In this document: positions 12,887-25,001 of the stretch, one piece after another | Layout of the letters: every line of letters begins with the position of its first letter | Position numbering within the stretch: the stretch's first letter is position 1 | Assembly (NCBI RefSeq): GCF_964340395.1 | Contig: NC_135567.1 | Span: 5,892,399-5,956,398, forward strand | Direction: 5' to 3' | Source: Glandiceps talaboti | Taxonomy: Eukaryota > Hemichordata > Enteropneusta > Spengelidae | DNA: 64,000 bases | Notes under the pieces: model-generated | Database searches by the model: none | Seen by the model: only the letters and a program-made list of their open reading frames with translations | Told to the model about the DNA's origin: nothing | Position numbers and translations under genes: made by a program

Positions 12887-13789
12887 CACAAGAAATCGAA
12901 TCTGACTGACTAACACTCAACTCCACAGCCGTGCTATAGTGCATAGGGTATATGGCAACACCCATGATGAAACATGGAAGTCATTAACTTGACGACCAAT
13001 GGAAATAAAATTATGTATCGGTCAAAAGATTCAGCTTCAGAAATGATTTTGTCAAAAAAACCCGCTCAGATTTTATGATTTACATACCACCGACACCATT
13101 TTGACAAGTTCAGTTATGAACAAATGAGTATCGAATCCTGGCAGGCTTGTAGGTTATTTAGCCAAACATAATTACATTAAGTTTATTTTCTTCATGTTTT
13201 ATTGTATAGGTAGGAGAAATATATGTTTGAAATTGACTACAAACTGACTATCAAGATTAAAACTAATTTAACAATATATCTATCAGATTTAGCACTCTGG
13301 TAGATAACTAACTTTTAGAGAATTGTATGCAATCATTAAAAAGTCTATAAAATATGGGAGACCGGTGAGGACAGCAATTGTGACTTGGAAACTGTGGCTT
13401 GTAAAACTGTGGCTTGTAAAACTGTGACATCTTGACCATGAAACATGATAATGTATATTAACTTCTATGCATCATAGCATGGATTTATTATTGAGAAGAG
13501 TAAATAGTTTAGTTTATTTCAGTAAAACAACAAGATCGACAGTACAGATATACAAATAAAAACTAGTACAAATTGTTGAATTACTTGGATAACCCACAAA
13601 GTTAAAGACTTATTTCCATTGGGGTCCATACGAGAGCCGTCATTATTTAAGGCCGGGGGGAGGGGGTGTCGTAGGATTTGGACAATCCAAAACTTCAGTA
13701 CCCCCCCCCCACCCTCCACCCACCCCAGTGTCTATCCTTACTTCAATTCAATGTTAACAGCACATGTAACTTTTTTTCAGCTGTTCAGT
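12887..13789. other. Unique sequence, no gene seen
   Basis: Holds a short direct repeat of ACTGTGGCTTGTAAA near 13391-13422, and a G-rich/C-rich pair (GGGGGGAGGGGGTGTCG at 13655 and a C run at 13700) of the kind seen in other dispersed repeats here. Short ORFs cross low-complexity sequence and are not credible. Confidence 0.45.
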
Positions 13790-13936
13790 TTTAAGCAGGT
13801 GGCATCAAATTGTAATTACAATTATATTGAAGATAGAAGCCCTCAGGTAGAAAACGTCCAGAATAAACCTATGAAGACCTTCATTATTGGAGATTCAGTA
13901 CTGAAGAATATAAAACCTAGGAGACAGTGTGTCTGA
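13790..13936 (+). pseudogene. Truncated ORF with a GDS-type motif, transposon-associated
   Basis: Seen: after a polypyrimidine stretch and AG (about 13780) a frame reads to PMKTFIIGDSVLKNIKPRRQ and stops about where the 33-bp satellite begins. Known: an 'hhGDS.L..I' block is the first motif of SGNH-type hydrolase folds, and very similar 'IGDS.LK.IKPRR' peptides occur in uncharacterised ORFs of invertebrate repetitive DNA. Inferred: this is the N-terminal stub of such an ORF, separated from a possible C-terminal part at 18367-18879 by the satellite. The rest of the SGNH fold is absent, so it is unlikely to work. Confidence 0.4.
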
Positions 13937-16900
13937 ACTGCCAATCAGTACTCAGTTGAAAGACACTGAACAACCAATCAGTACACAGTTGATAGATACC
14001 TAACTACCAATCAGTACACAGTTTATAGACACTGAACAACCAATCAGTACACAGTTGATAGATACCGAACTACCAATCAGTACACAGTTGATAGACACCA
14101 AACTATCAATCAGTACACAGTTGATAGATACCGAACTACCAATCAGTACACAGTTGATAGACACTGAATAACCAATCAGTACATAGTTGAAAGACACTGA
14201 ACAACCAATCAGTACACAGTTGAAAGACACTGAACTACCAATCAGTACACAGTTGATAGACACCTAACTACCAATCAGTACACAGTTGAAAGACACTGAA
14301 CTACCCATCAGTACACAGTTGATAGACACTGAACAACCAATCAGTACACAGTTGATAGACACCTAACTACCAATCAGTACACAGTTGAAAGACACTGAAC
14401 TACCCATCAGTACACAGTTGATAGACACTGAACAACCAATCAGTACACAGTTGATAGATACCTAACTACCAATCAGTACACAGTTTATAGACACTGAACA
14501 ACCAATCAGTACACAGTTGATAGATACCGAACTACCAATCAGTACACAGTTGATAGACACCAAACTATCAATCAGTACACAGTTGATAGATACCGAACTA
14601 CCAATCAGTACACAGTTGATAGACACTGAATAACCAATCAGTACACAGTTGAAAGACACTGAACAACCAATCAGTACACAGTTGAAAGACACTGAACTAC
14701 CAATCAGTACACAGTTGATAGACACCTAACTACCAATCAGTACACAGTTGAAAGACACTGAACTACCCATCAGTACACAGTTGATAGACACTGAACAACC
14801 AATCAGTACACAGTTGATAGACACCTAACTACCAATCAGTACACAGTTGAAAGACACTGAACTACCCATCAGTACACAGTTGATAGACACTGAACAACCA
14901 ATCAGTACACAGTTGATAGACACCTAACTACCAATCAGTACACAGTTGAAAGACACTGAACTACCCATCAGTACACAGGTGAAAGACACTGAACAACCAA
15001 TCAGTACACAGTTGATAGACACCTAACTACCAATCAGTACACAGTTGATAGACACTGAACAACCAATCAGTACACAGTTGAAAGACACTGAACTACCAAT
15101 CAGTACACAGTTGATAGACACTGAACAACCAATCAGTACACAGTTGAAAGACACCTAACTACTAATCAGTACACAGTTGAAAGACACTGAACAACCAATC
15201 AGTACACAGTTGAAAGACACTGAACTACCAATCAGTACACAGTTGATAGACACTGAACAACCAATCAGTACACAGTTGAAAGACACTGAACAACCAATCA
15301 GTACACAGTTGATAGACACCTAACTACCAATCAGTACACAGTTGATAGACACTGAACAACCAATCAGTACACAGTTGAAAGACACTGAACACCCAATCAG
15401 TACACAGTTGATAGACACTGAACAACCAATCAGTACACAGTTGATAGACACCTAACTACCAATCAGTACACAGTTGAAAGACACTGAACTACCAATCAGT
15501 ACACAGTTGTCGATATATACCTAACTACCAATCAGTACACAGTTGAAAGACACTGAACAACCAATCAGTACACAGTTGATAGACACCGAACTACCAATCA
15601 GTACACAGTTGATAGACACTGAAAGACCAATCAGTACACAGTTGATAGACACTGAACAACCAATCAGTACACAGTTGATAGACAATGAACAACCGATCAG
15701 TACACAGTTGATAGACACCTAACTACCAATCAGTACACAGTTGATAGACACCTAACTACCAATCAGTACACAGTTGATAGACACTGAACAACCAATCAGT
15801 ACACAGTTGATAGACACCTAACTACCAATCAGTACACAGTTGAAAGACACTGAACAACCAATCAGTACACAGTTGATAGATACCGAACTACCAATCAGTA
15901 CACAGTTGATAGACACTGAACTACCAATCAGTACACAGTTGATAGACACCTAACTACCAATCAATACACAGTTGATAGACACCTAAAGACCAATCAGTAC
16001 ACAGTTGAAAGACACTGAACAACCAATCAGTACACAGTTGATAGATACCTAACTACCAATCAGTACACAGGTGAAAGACACTGAACAACCAATCAGTACA
16101 CAGTTGATAGACACCTAACTACCAATCAGTACACAGTTGATAGACACCTAACTACCAATCAGTACACAGTTGAAAGACACTGAACTACCAATCAGTACAC
16201 AGTTGATAGACACTGAACAACCAATCAGTACACAGTTGAAAGACACTGAACTACCAATCAGTACACAGTTGAAAGACACTGAACAACCAATCAGTACACA
16301 GTTGAAAGACACCTAACTACCAATCAGTACACAGTTGATAGACACCGAACTACCAATCAGTACACAGTTGATAGACACTGAACAACCAATCAGTACACAG
16401 TTGAAAGACACTGAACACCCAATCAGTACACAGTTGATAGACACCTAACTACCAATCAGTACACAGTTGATAGACACTGAACAACCAATCAGTACACAGT
16501 TGAAAGACACTGAACTACCAATCAGTACACAGTTGATAGACACTGAACAACCAATCAGTACACAGTTGATAGACACCTAACTACCAATCAGTACACAGTT
16601 GAAAGACACTGAACTACCAATCAGTACACAGTTGTCGATAGATACCTAACTACCAATCAGTACACAGTTGAAAGACACTGAACAACCAATCAGTACACAG
16701 TTGATAGACACTGAACAACCAATCAGTACACAGTTGATAGACACCGAACTACCAATCAGTACAAAGTTGATAGACACTGAACAACCAATCAGTACACAGT
16801 TGATAGACACCTAACTACCAATCAGTACACAGTTGATAGACACTGAACAACCAATCAGTACACAGTTGATATACACCGAACTACCAATCAGTACACAGTT

Positions 16901-18360
16901 GATAGACACTGAACAACCAATCAGTACACAGTTGATAGACACCTAACTACCAATCAGTTCACAGTTGATAGACACCTAACTACCAATCAGTACATAGTTG
17001 ATAGACACTGAAAGACCAATCAGTACACAGTTGATAGACACTGAACAACCAATCAGTACACAGTTGATAGACACTGAACAACCGATCAGTACACAGTTGA
17101 TAGACACCTAACTACCAATCAGTACACAGTTGATAGACACTGAACAACCAATCAGTACACAGTTGATAGACACCTAACTACCAATCAGTACACAGTTGAA
17201 AGACACTGAACAACCAATCAGTACACAGTTGATAGATACCTAACTACCAATCAGTACACAGTTGAAAGACACTGAACAACCAATCAGTACACAGTTGATA
17301 GACACTGAACAACCAATCAGTACACAGTTGATAGATACCTAACTACCAATCAGTACACAGTTGAAAGACACTGAACTACCAATCAGTACACAGTTGATAG
17401 ACACTGAACAACCAATCAGTACACAGTTGATAGACACTGAACAACCAATCAGTACACAGTTGAAAGACACTGAACTACCAATCAGTACACAGTTGAAAGA
17501 CACTGAACTACCAATCAGTACACAGTTGATAGACACCGAACAACCAATCAGTACACAGTTGATAGATACCTAACTACCAATCAGTACACAGTTGATAGAC
17601 ACTGAACAACCAATCAGTACACAGTTGATAGACACTGAACAACCAATCAGTACACAGTTGAAAGACACTGAACTACCAATCAGTACACAGTTGATAGACA
17701 CCGAACAACCAATCAGTACACAGTTGATAGATACCTAACTACCAATCAGTACACAGTTGATAGACACTGAGCAACCAATCAGTACACAGTTGTCGATAGA
17801 TACCTAACTACCAATCAGTACACAGTTGAAAGACACTGAACAACCAATCAGTACACAGTTGAAAGACACTGAACAACCAATCAGTACACAGTTGAAAGAC
17901 ACTGAACAACCAATCAGTACACAGTTGATAGACACCTAACTACCAATCAGTACACAGTTGAAAGACACTGAACAACCAATCAGTACACAGTTGATAGATA
18001 CCTAACTACCAATCAGTACACAGTTGAAAGACACTGAACAACCAATCAGTACACAGTTGAAAGACACTGAACAACCAATCAGTACACAGTTGAAAGACAC
18101 TGAACAACCAATCAGTACACAGTTGAAAGACACTGAACTACCAATCAGTACACAGTTGATAGACACTGAACAACCAATCAGTACACAGTTGAAAGACACT
18201 GAACTACCAATCAGTACACAGTTGATAGACACTGAACAACCAATCAGTACACAGTTGATAGACACTGAACAACCAATCAGTACACAGTTGATAGACACCT
18301 AACTACCAATCAGTACACAGTTGATAGACACTAAACTACCGATCAGTACATAGTTCAAAG
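13937..18360. repeat. 33-bp tandem satellite, about 133 copies
   Basis: The unit is CAATCAGTACACAGTTGATAG followed by ACACTGAACAAC, with recurring variants (GAAAGACAC, ACACCTAACTAC, ACACCGAACTAC). Because 33 is a multiple of three, one plus frame reads repeats of ISTQLIDTEQP and one minus frame repeats of SINCVLIGSSV. The plus frame is broken wherever the TAACTAC variant brings in TAA. The minus-frame peptides starting at 14000 and 14462 are nearly identical, showing a 462-bp (14-unit) higher-order duplication. I read this as a satellite and not as coding. Confidence 0.95.
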
Positions 18361-18366
18361 ACAGAG

Positions 18367-18879
18367 ATGTACAAAGTGATGAGTGTGTTAACATACTATG
18401 AGACTAATACATTTGAAACCTTTCCTGCCCTGCAAAGTCTCACACCAGTAATTCACTCACCTATGGATGTTGATGACTCAATATTGAAAAAGCCTAAGCC
18501 ATCAAGTGATGTGTATGCTGTTGAGACTTACTTGGAATCTGATTCATCAGAAGTATTTGATATCCTGCCAATGCACACTAGAATATTCATGATGAAAAAT
18601 AAGAAACAACAATTAGAGTCAACAGTGTTTCCTAAATCTGTAGGTGTACCAAAGGCCAAAGTAACTAGGGAAATTGATAACATTCAGACTGAAAACTCAA
18701 CATCAAATAGAATCATAGACACATGTATCCCTTTGGTAACATCAGATAAGGCTAATTGTTGCAATAATATTGTTGATTATACAGACTCTGAAGTTGACAT
18801 TATTGATGATGCTGATCCAGACTACATGCCTTCCCCAGACAGAGTTGACTTAACTGATTGTAGTGATTCAGATCAATAA
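18367..18879 (+). pseudogene. Acidic Ser/Asp-rich ORF, unknown, degenerate at its 3' side
   Basis: Seen: a 170-codon frame with good protein-like composition begins at the edge of the 33-bp satellite. Its C-terminal part is rich in Asp/Ser (DYTDSEVDIIDDADPDYMPS, then a DCSDSD end). Past the TAA the same frame stays open for about 50 codons (through TPIPDNIIVPDSSEIGND and TTSTKRAAMKKNIG), and then another frame continues (KRHVDRAATKSSHCAK) to about 19130, so the stop and a later shift look like damage. I do not recognise a domain. Linkage to the GDS stub at 13790 is possible because the satellite starts and ends at these two fragments, but that is inference. It might also be an internal exon of a transposon gene. 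Confidence 0.45.
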
Positions 18880-19130
18880 ACTGATCCAAGTTCAGAATGT
18901 ACACCAATACCAGATAACATTATAGTGCCTGATAGTTCAGAGATAGGCAATGATATACAATTGACAACATCAACCAAGAGGGCTGCCATGAAGAAAAATA
19001 TTGGCCAAAATGCATGTAACAGTTGCCAGTAAGAGACATGTTGATAGGGCAGCAACCAAGTCCTCACATTGTGCAAAAACAATTCAGAGTTCCAATATAT
19101 CATCATCATCCAGCCTATCATTGGCATTAT

Positions 19131-20285
19131 AAGAAAAAGAAAGACTGAAGACTTGTTACAGTTTACTGTGAATATATTGTGGTTATCTGATTGCAAAATG
19201 ATAATCCAGTTACAACTAGTAGAATGCACATGATGACAGATAAAACCCAGTTTTCGCTCAAGATTTAAACTGAACACTACACTACCTACAGATAATATTG
19301 ACTACTAATTAACACAGGGGGGGACGATGCCAGTCACGTGACACGCTATCGCGTCAGCGCAATGAAGCTCATTCAGTATTGATACACTGTCGAGTGCACT
19401 TCCTGCCTACCCCAAGCACTGTGTACTACCGGATACAAATTCGCTGTTGACAACAGATTGACAAGGTACGTACATTTTCACGTTTCATACGTTTTAAATT
19501 CGTCTTTCCTTTATTTTTGCCATCGTAATTTATTATGTGTACTGGTACCAAATCAGATCGAAAAGTATTCAGCGACGTGACCGTGTATACCGTACCGTAC
19601 GTGTACATGCCGGCCTGCAGTTCATTGTATTTGTAGTTCGGTAGGTCGCGGTCGCGTTTTTACCAAAATGAAAAAAGCACATGGATATTCCATTTTCTAG
19701 AATCAACTTCAAGGCAGCATTTGTTGGATACCTACATGTCCATTGATAATTAATGACTGTGATAGTTGTGACATTCAACGTCCAGCAAGCGACGTCTACG
19801 TCTAGTACGCTAGTGTGCAAGCTCGAGGTCAGGTCTAGGTGATCAGTGCACTACGCCTGGCATAACGTACCGCACCCGCGGTCTAACACCCATAAGTTTA
19901 CGTTCTTTCTGCGTTCTCTGTCTTGCCGTACTTACTGAAAAATGAAGTTTCACTCGTGTCGACAAGTAAACTATGTAGTTGTTTAACATTTTTACATGTG
20001 TATTGTTTCAGATACGTGCTGTTCCCAGTGAAATGAAACTGGTTGTGCCTTCGACGCATTTCTTGCAGAGAGTGTGAGGAGTACTCCCGTAAGAAACTTT
20101 ATATGTGATTGCTGCATAATGTATCCAGGGTGGCCCTAGTTATACGACAATGACACGAAAAATGTATTATATAAAATAAAATAAAAATGTGAGATTTACG
20201 GTGTTTTGTGTATTTATAACAGCATTTCTGGCAAAGTGGTTTGTTCGAAAGTGTATGGTACTATTACTAGTACAACGTTACATTA
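19131..20285. other. CpG-containing unique block, possible promoter or 5' UTR region
   Basis: After a stretch of AT-rich DNA, 19315-20110 is clearly richer in CpG than its surroundings (TCACGTGACACGCTATCGCG near 19336, GTCGCGGTCGCG near 19645) and free of dispersed repeats. Splice-like signals exist: a donor at about 19466 (GACAAG then GTACGT), an acceptor at about 20011 (TGTGTATTGTTTCAG) and a donor at about 20089 (CTCCC then GTAAGA). No long ORF accompanies them, so a non-coding 5' exon pair on the plus strand is possible but unproved. Confidence 0.25.
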
Positions 20286-21483
20286 GGGGTAGACCATTCG
20301 ATATCCTGGGGGGTGCTTGGAAGATTGGTGGAGTCATTATTTTTTTTCCCACCTGCTTGCCTGAGAATTATTTTTTTTCTCCTTCGCCTATGCTGGCAAC
20401 TTTTTTTTTCTTTGCTTCTTTGAGATATCCGGATTTTTTTTTACGTCAACGTTGAACGCCTACATTCGTTGCCACAATTTTCTGTTTGGTTTTCACACAG
20501 GGTAATACAGAGAGTAAAAAGATGCTGTTCTATCACACACAGATTTTATTTAGAAAACTACATATTTCATACATATTTGATTTTCAATTAAATAAACATC
20601 ATTGACAGTTTTTATGCCATGGTATGATGACACACTGTAAATACAAATCGGAAACTTGATTGGTGAGCTCAGACATTTAGATAGACCGGTCAGTTTCTCC
20701 AGCTTGGGGGATGGGGGTGTCAGTGTTATTTTCCATTGGGCCAACAAAAAGTCACTGACCCCATGAATAAAGTTTCATAGCATCTGACAGTAAGCTGTAG
20801 AGGAAGAGCTTTGAGACTGGAATATGTGTACCTCTTGTGTGAGTGTGTGTGAATGGGGGGGGGGGGGTTCTAGGGCCCTGGAGGATTTTTACTTCTAAAG
20901 GCAATGTTTAGGCCATTCACAGACACTTTCAGACAATAATTAAGTTCTTTTATAAACTATCCAATAGTGATAGTAATAGTATGAAGATTACTGCTACAAA
21001 ACAGTCAAGTTCACTTTTGCCCCAAAGTGCAAGATAAGTGAAGCACTGATTGTGAAACAGCCAAAAAATTACATATAACTAGTGTGGTAGCTAGGTAATA
21101 CATGTATTATATGTATAATTGTATGTATAGTTATGTTTGAACCCTTACATGAAGTAATATTTAAACCATTCATGAAAGAAACAGAGACAAGAACAAATAT
21201 ATATATGTACCACAGGCTAACGAAACTGACTGGTCCCTGACGTGTTTGAAACTGTTTGTCATGATTTGACAAGTGTCCTGGTTGGAGAGGTACGAGCAGG
21301 TTGAACAGTATACTCGATCCTGTGCATCATTTCCCTATCAAGATATTTTTTTTCCTAGAAGCAGTGGTCCATCTTTTTTTTTCCATCACCCACTCATATC
21401 CGGATTTTTTTTCCACTTGGCATCTGTTTTCCCCCCGAAATCTTCCAAGCCCCCCCCCCCCAGGATATCAAATGGTCTACCCC
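20286..21483. mobile_element. Harbinger-like TIR element, 1.2 kb, non-autonomous
   Basis: The left terminus GGGGTAGACCATTCGATATC is matched inverted at the right (GATATCAAATGGTCTACCCC), and similarity extends to GCTTGGAAGATT, giving arms of about 45 bp. TTA flanks both ends (20283-20285 and 21484-21486). A 3-bp TTA duplication with GG-starting ends is the PIF/Harbinger pattern. There is no transposase ORF. Poly-T/pyrimidine tracts fill the subterminal parts, and the middle is occupied by a nested element. Confidence 0.7.
20684..21235. mobile_element. Nested inverted-repeat element, 552 bp
   Basis: Ends GACCGGTCAGTTTC (20684-20697) and GAAACTGACTGGTC (21222-21235) are inverted repeats with one mismatch. 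The interior from 20940 onward (TTCTTTTATAAACTATC, CCCAAAGTGCAA, CTAGTGTGGTAGCTAG) recurs at 34905-35380, showing that this is an independent family inserted into the larger element. Confidence 0.65.
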
Positions 21484-21489
21484 TTATAG

Positions 21490-22401
21490 GAATATGACGA
21501 GGCGTGCGTCGCCATCTTGAAATTAAGACAGTTTCGACTAGTCTTTGACGCTGCCGTACAGTCATTATTCGTGGAGCATTTAGTGGTGGCAAGATATATC
21601 GTAAATATCATGAATCAAAATGTATAAATGTTGATTTTTTTTCATTGAATACATGGTGTTCTTCTGTGAAAAAACCATCGGAAAATAGCGTTCGTCGAAA
21701 GCTCTGACTAAGTAGTTTGACCTGTCTCCTGCATTCGAACATAAATAATTTCACAACTGGACGTTTTTGATATTATTTAAGCAGTTTGGGATGATGCTTT
21801 ATAGCTTTACAACAAATGTGGAATTTATCTTGAGAAATTATTTACATATACACTCAAAATTCATTGAAAAACGGGAAATACTCGCTTGTACTAAGTTGTA
21901 GTGCAGCGGGGTCACGCTCTATTGTTCTAGGGGTCAAACCATATCACGTGGTAGGTATCGTGCCCCCCCCCCCCCTGAATTAACACATACAATATCTTTT
22001 TCATAATATAATTAACTGACAAATTTTTAGTGAATATATCTCTGGTTATTTGAAGAAATAAGAAAATCCTAGATGTAGCTGGTACAGGCTTAATTATGCT
22101 TTTTATATCAAATTGACTGCCTCAAATTATATACAATAGGTTATTTTTTTACCACGCCCTTAGCTTCCAATATAGAAAAAGTATCATTGGTATGGGGTTT
22201 TCCACTTCTCTGATCAGCAGATGGGTTGCCCCTTCTCAGTTTGCAAGTCATGTGAGTAACAACGGACTCTTAACAATGCTATTAATTTAGGAGAGACACT
22301 TCATGAAAAGTTTCTGGAACCTAAATTATATGTTCAACACATATTTAGAAAGATTTGGCTGTAAAACATCAACAAGAACTTTTTATTGTAATTTAATTTC
22401 A
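21490..22401. other. Unique sequence, no gene seen
   Basis: AT-rich with a C run at 21963-21975. No splice-supported frame was found. Confidence 0.45.
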
Positions 22402-22617
22402 GGCACATACAAAAGAAAGAAGTGGCCAGATAATGAGAAGGCTGCTGCTTTACAACATTTCGCAGTAGATATCAGTCTCCAGAATGTTCCAGGAAAATGA
22501 GAATGTCAAGAATGTAAACAAAAGTAACCTGTTCTCAGTCATAGGAAATGGACAGATATCAAGTTTGTTTTGTTTATAACAAAATACAGAAGCAGAAAAA
22601 TGATGATAGGAAGATTT
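22402..22617 (+). pseudogene. Decayed ORF of a transposon-associated protein family
   Basis: Seen: after an acceptor-like TAATTTCAG a frame reads GTYKRKKWPDNEKAAALQHF then VDISLQNVPGK. Stops follow at about 22498 (TGA) and 22528 (TAA), but the same frame keeps protein-like content on either side (ECQECKQK, then PVLSHRKWTDIKF). Known: a block of the form 'KR.W...EK.AV...F...I....PGK.EC..C....P.L..R.W...K..V' recurs at the C terminus of uncharacterised animal proteins linked to mobile elements. Inferred: this is a fragment of that block with two in-frame stops. The remaining gene was not found nearby; a dispersed-element copy begins about 120 bp downstream. Confidence 0.55.
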
Positions 22618-22734
22618 GAAAAACTCATGGTGTAGTGTTAAGTTAGAGATCATTGTGACAGGTTCATAGTATTTGTTCTCGTTCTACAAGATTGCTTGTG
22701 TTTTAGTCACTGTAGTGTCACTAAAATTTTAAAA

Positions 22735-23671
22735 AATACCGCCAATGGCATTGTAGCACAACTGCAGTTTTCCAAAAATGTTTATCCATATGTTTGTCCT
22801 TGCTAACAATAGGTGTTCATTTGCTGAATGACTATCCAGTTGCCTATTCAACCATGTTGCTATCTTTGCAATATACGTGATCATTTGGCTGTTGCTATGG
22901 GCGTGGTCATGTTGCTAGGCAAATTTGGATACATTTTTTGAATGATTACTCACTTTCCTACCAGATGATATTGTTTGACCAAAATATACTGCCATTTGGT
23001 TGTTGTTAAGGGATTGGTCATGATTGCTAAGGCCAATTGTGTCAAAATATTTTGAAGAAAATCTGTGGAATAACACTTCTAGAAACATTTCACCAAGTTT
23101 CAGTCTCATTGACCAAGTACTTTTTGAGATATACATATTTGACCAAAATTCACATGTTTACACTTAATTTGCATATTACTGATGAGATCATTATATGCTT
23201 AATATTTCTTCATCTATACACCAACAGATGCATCCTTGTTAAATTTCAGCCCAATCCCCTCAATAGTTTTGGAATGATAGGTTTTTGACCAAAAAGACAC
23301 ATTTTTAGCCCTAATTTGTATATTACTAAGGGAATCATCATGTCATGAACAAACCTTAATTTACTCACCCCTAAGAATGTTTCCAAAAACTTTCAGGCCA
23401 ATCTCCACGGTAGTTTTGAAGTTTAAGTTTTTTGACCAAAAACAATTTTTTTTTTACCTAAAACACACATCTCTGATGCTATCAATTTTCAAAATTCCCA
23501 ACTAGACACCCAAAGTAACATGACCACCAAATATTAATTTAAAGCAATCGGTCCAGCAGTTTTTTACTTTAAGTTATTTACACACACACACATCCCCCCC
23601 CACACACACACACACACAGACAGACAGACATGCCTAAAGCACTACTGAACCTTCAGCCCAGTTGTGCTAAA
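22735..23671 (+). mobile_element. TAGCACAACTG-ended dispersed element, near full length
   Basis: Begins ATACCGCCAATGGCATTG, has TAGCACAACTG near 22754, two head units with GCTATGGGCGTGGTC and GTTGCTAGGCAAATT, three body blocks, a short CA/CAGA run (23580-23630) and the tail CAGTTGTGCTAAAC. Confidence 0.8.
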
Positions 23672-23849
23672 CAGGTTTCCAAGCAACGTCAAACTGAGGT
23701 TAATCTTGATGCCTTTGACATTGAGATGTGAAGTAGTCCATAAAAGATTTAATGGTTTCATTTCATCAATAAAACAAGAATCTTTCATTTCTAGGCCGAG
23801 TCAAAGCATCTTTTAACACAATAAATCATGTTTTAAAAAAAAAAAAAAA

Positions 23850-23978
23850 AAACATCTCTGATGCGATCGCTTTCATTTGAGGAATTTTTCATCTAGACAC
23901 CCTAAGTAGTGTCCCCACCAAATATCAAGCCGATCGGTTTGACGGTTTTTGACTTTGTCATTTACACACACACACACA

Positions 23979-24010
<32 letters not shown>

Positions 24011-24067
24011 CACACACATTTCTCCATGGCGCTAGCACTACTGAACCTCAGTCAGTTGTGCTAAAAA
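23850..24067 (+). mobile_element. TAGCACAACTG-family 3' fragment
   Basis: Starts after an A17 run with CATCTCTGATGCGATC, passes through CA/CGCA repeats and ends CAGTCAGTTGTGCTAAAAAC. Confidence 0.7.
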
Positions 24068-24914
24068 CAAAGACACAGCATCTCTGTCCTTTGGGATACT
24101 GATCATGTGTATTATAGTGATCTCATGACCAGAATTTTCACCATAATTTGAATGTCAGCCAAGATTACGTATAAGAGAACCGATCGTACATTTAAAATGT
24201 TGACATTCAATATGCACTATAATGTATGACAATTTGATTTGTTTGTTGTAGATTGTCACACAATTGCTAATGCACATGGCTCAGTCAATGACATCTGTCA
24301 ATTAATAACGGTGATTTGTCAATAGCACATCTATGACAAATTCCAAGTTACATATTCCGCCAACAAAATATCTCACATTATAGAATACTTGTTACTGTAC
24401 TTCTGTTTCACTTTTGTTCTTTATTGTTTAAAGTAGGCAATATCTTTTGGACAAAAACATTATTTTTAACTGGATCATAAGTGTGTTTTGTTTTCATTTC
24501 AATGTCTTAAAAATTACCATGACACGTTTTATTTTGTTACATTTTTAGCTTACTGTAGTTTAAAGTCTTTCCTTAGATGTGGTATCACCTAATGCATAGA
24601 TTAAATTTGCAACGACTTGTCAGATATAACTATATATATAAATAATTTCATGGACTTGGGCAACACGTTTCACACAAAAAGTTGCAGTTTTCTATCAAAT
24701 CTGATAATTGCAAACATTTTTAACATTAATGCCTGTTTAGCTATTGTTGTCAATATTCCATTGTAATCATCTTATCTTTATGTCAACCACTCTGCAATCA
24801 ATGTTGTTTTGTAACTAAAATATTGTTTTATTATTAGCAATGAGCTACTTATTTATACACTTACCCATGATTCATTTATAGGCAATGATCTGATTTATGT
24901 ACTGATACACTTAC
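24068..24914. other. Intron sequence next to an ankyrin exon, no feature seen
   Basis: AT-rich unique DNA; the donor of the exon at 24915-25001 opens into it. Confidence 0.5.
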
Positions 24915-25001
24915 CCAATCTGCATAATTCACATCATAACCATTCTTCAAGTAGAATTTAACCTTCTCTATATCTCCACTTTTAACAGCATCAATGAGAT
25001 C
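24915..25001 (-). CDS. N-terminal ankyrin-repeat exon of a myotrophin-like protein (second visible exon)
   Basis: Seen: on the minus strand an acceptor (TTTTATATTAG) precedes 87 nt of open frame and a donor (GTAAGTGTATC) follows. It gives 29 codons, phase 0 at both ends, beginning DLID and continuing AVKSGDIEKVKFYLKNGYDV then NYADW. The 'A..GDIE.VK.YL..G.DVN' pattern is the helix pair and turn of a capping ankyrin repeat, and it closely resembles the N-terminal repeat of myotrophin. The following exon at 4467-4565 supplies the start of the next repeat (LNKTSLH), so the exon border falls between repeats. The upstream partner can be the start exon at 36205-36234 (intron about 11.2 kb) or, since it too ends in phase 0, the exon at 49356-49449. 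Confidence 0.88.

Noticed and set aside
19569-19820. 83-codon minus-strand ORF in the CpG-containing block
   Set aside because: No motif, no splice support, and the composition is not protein-like.
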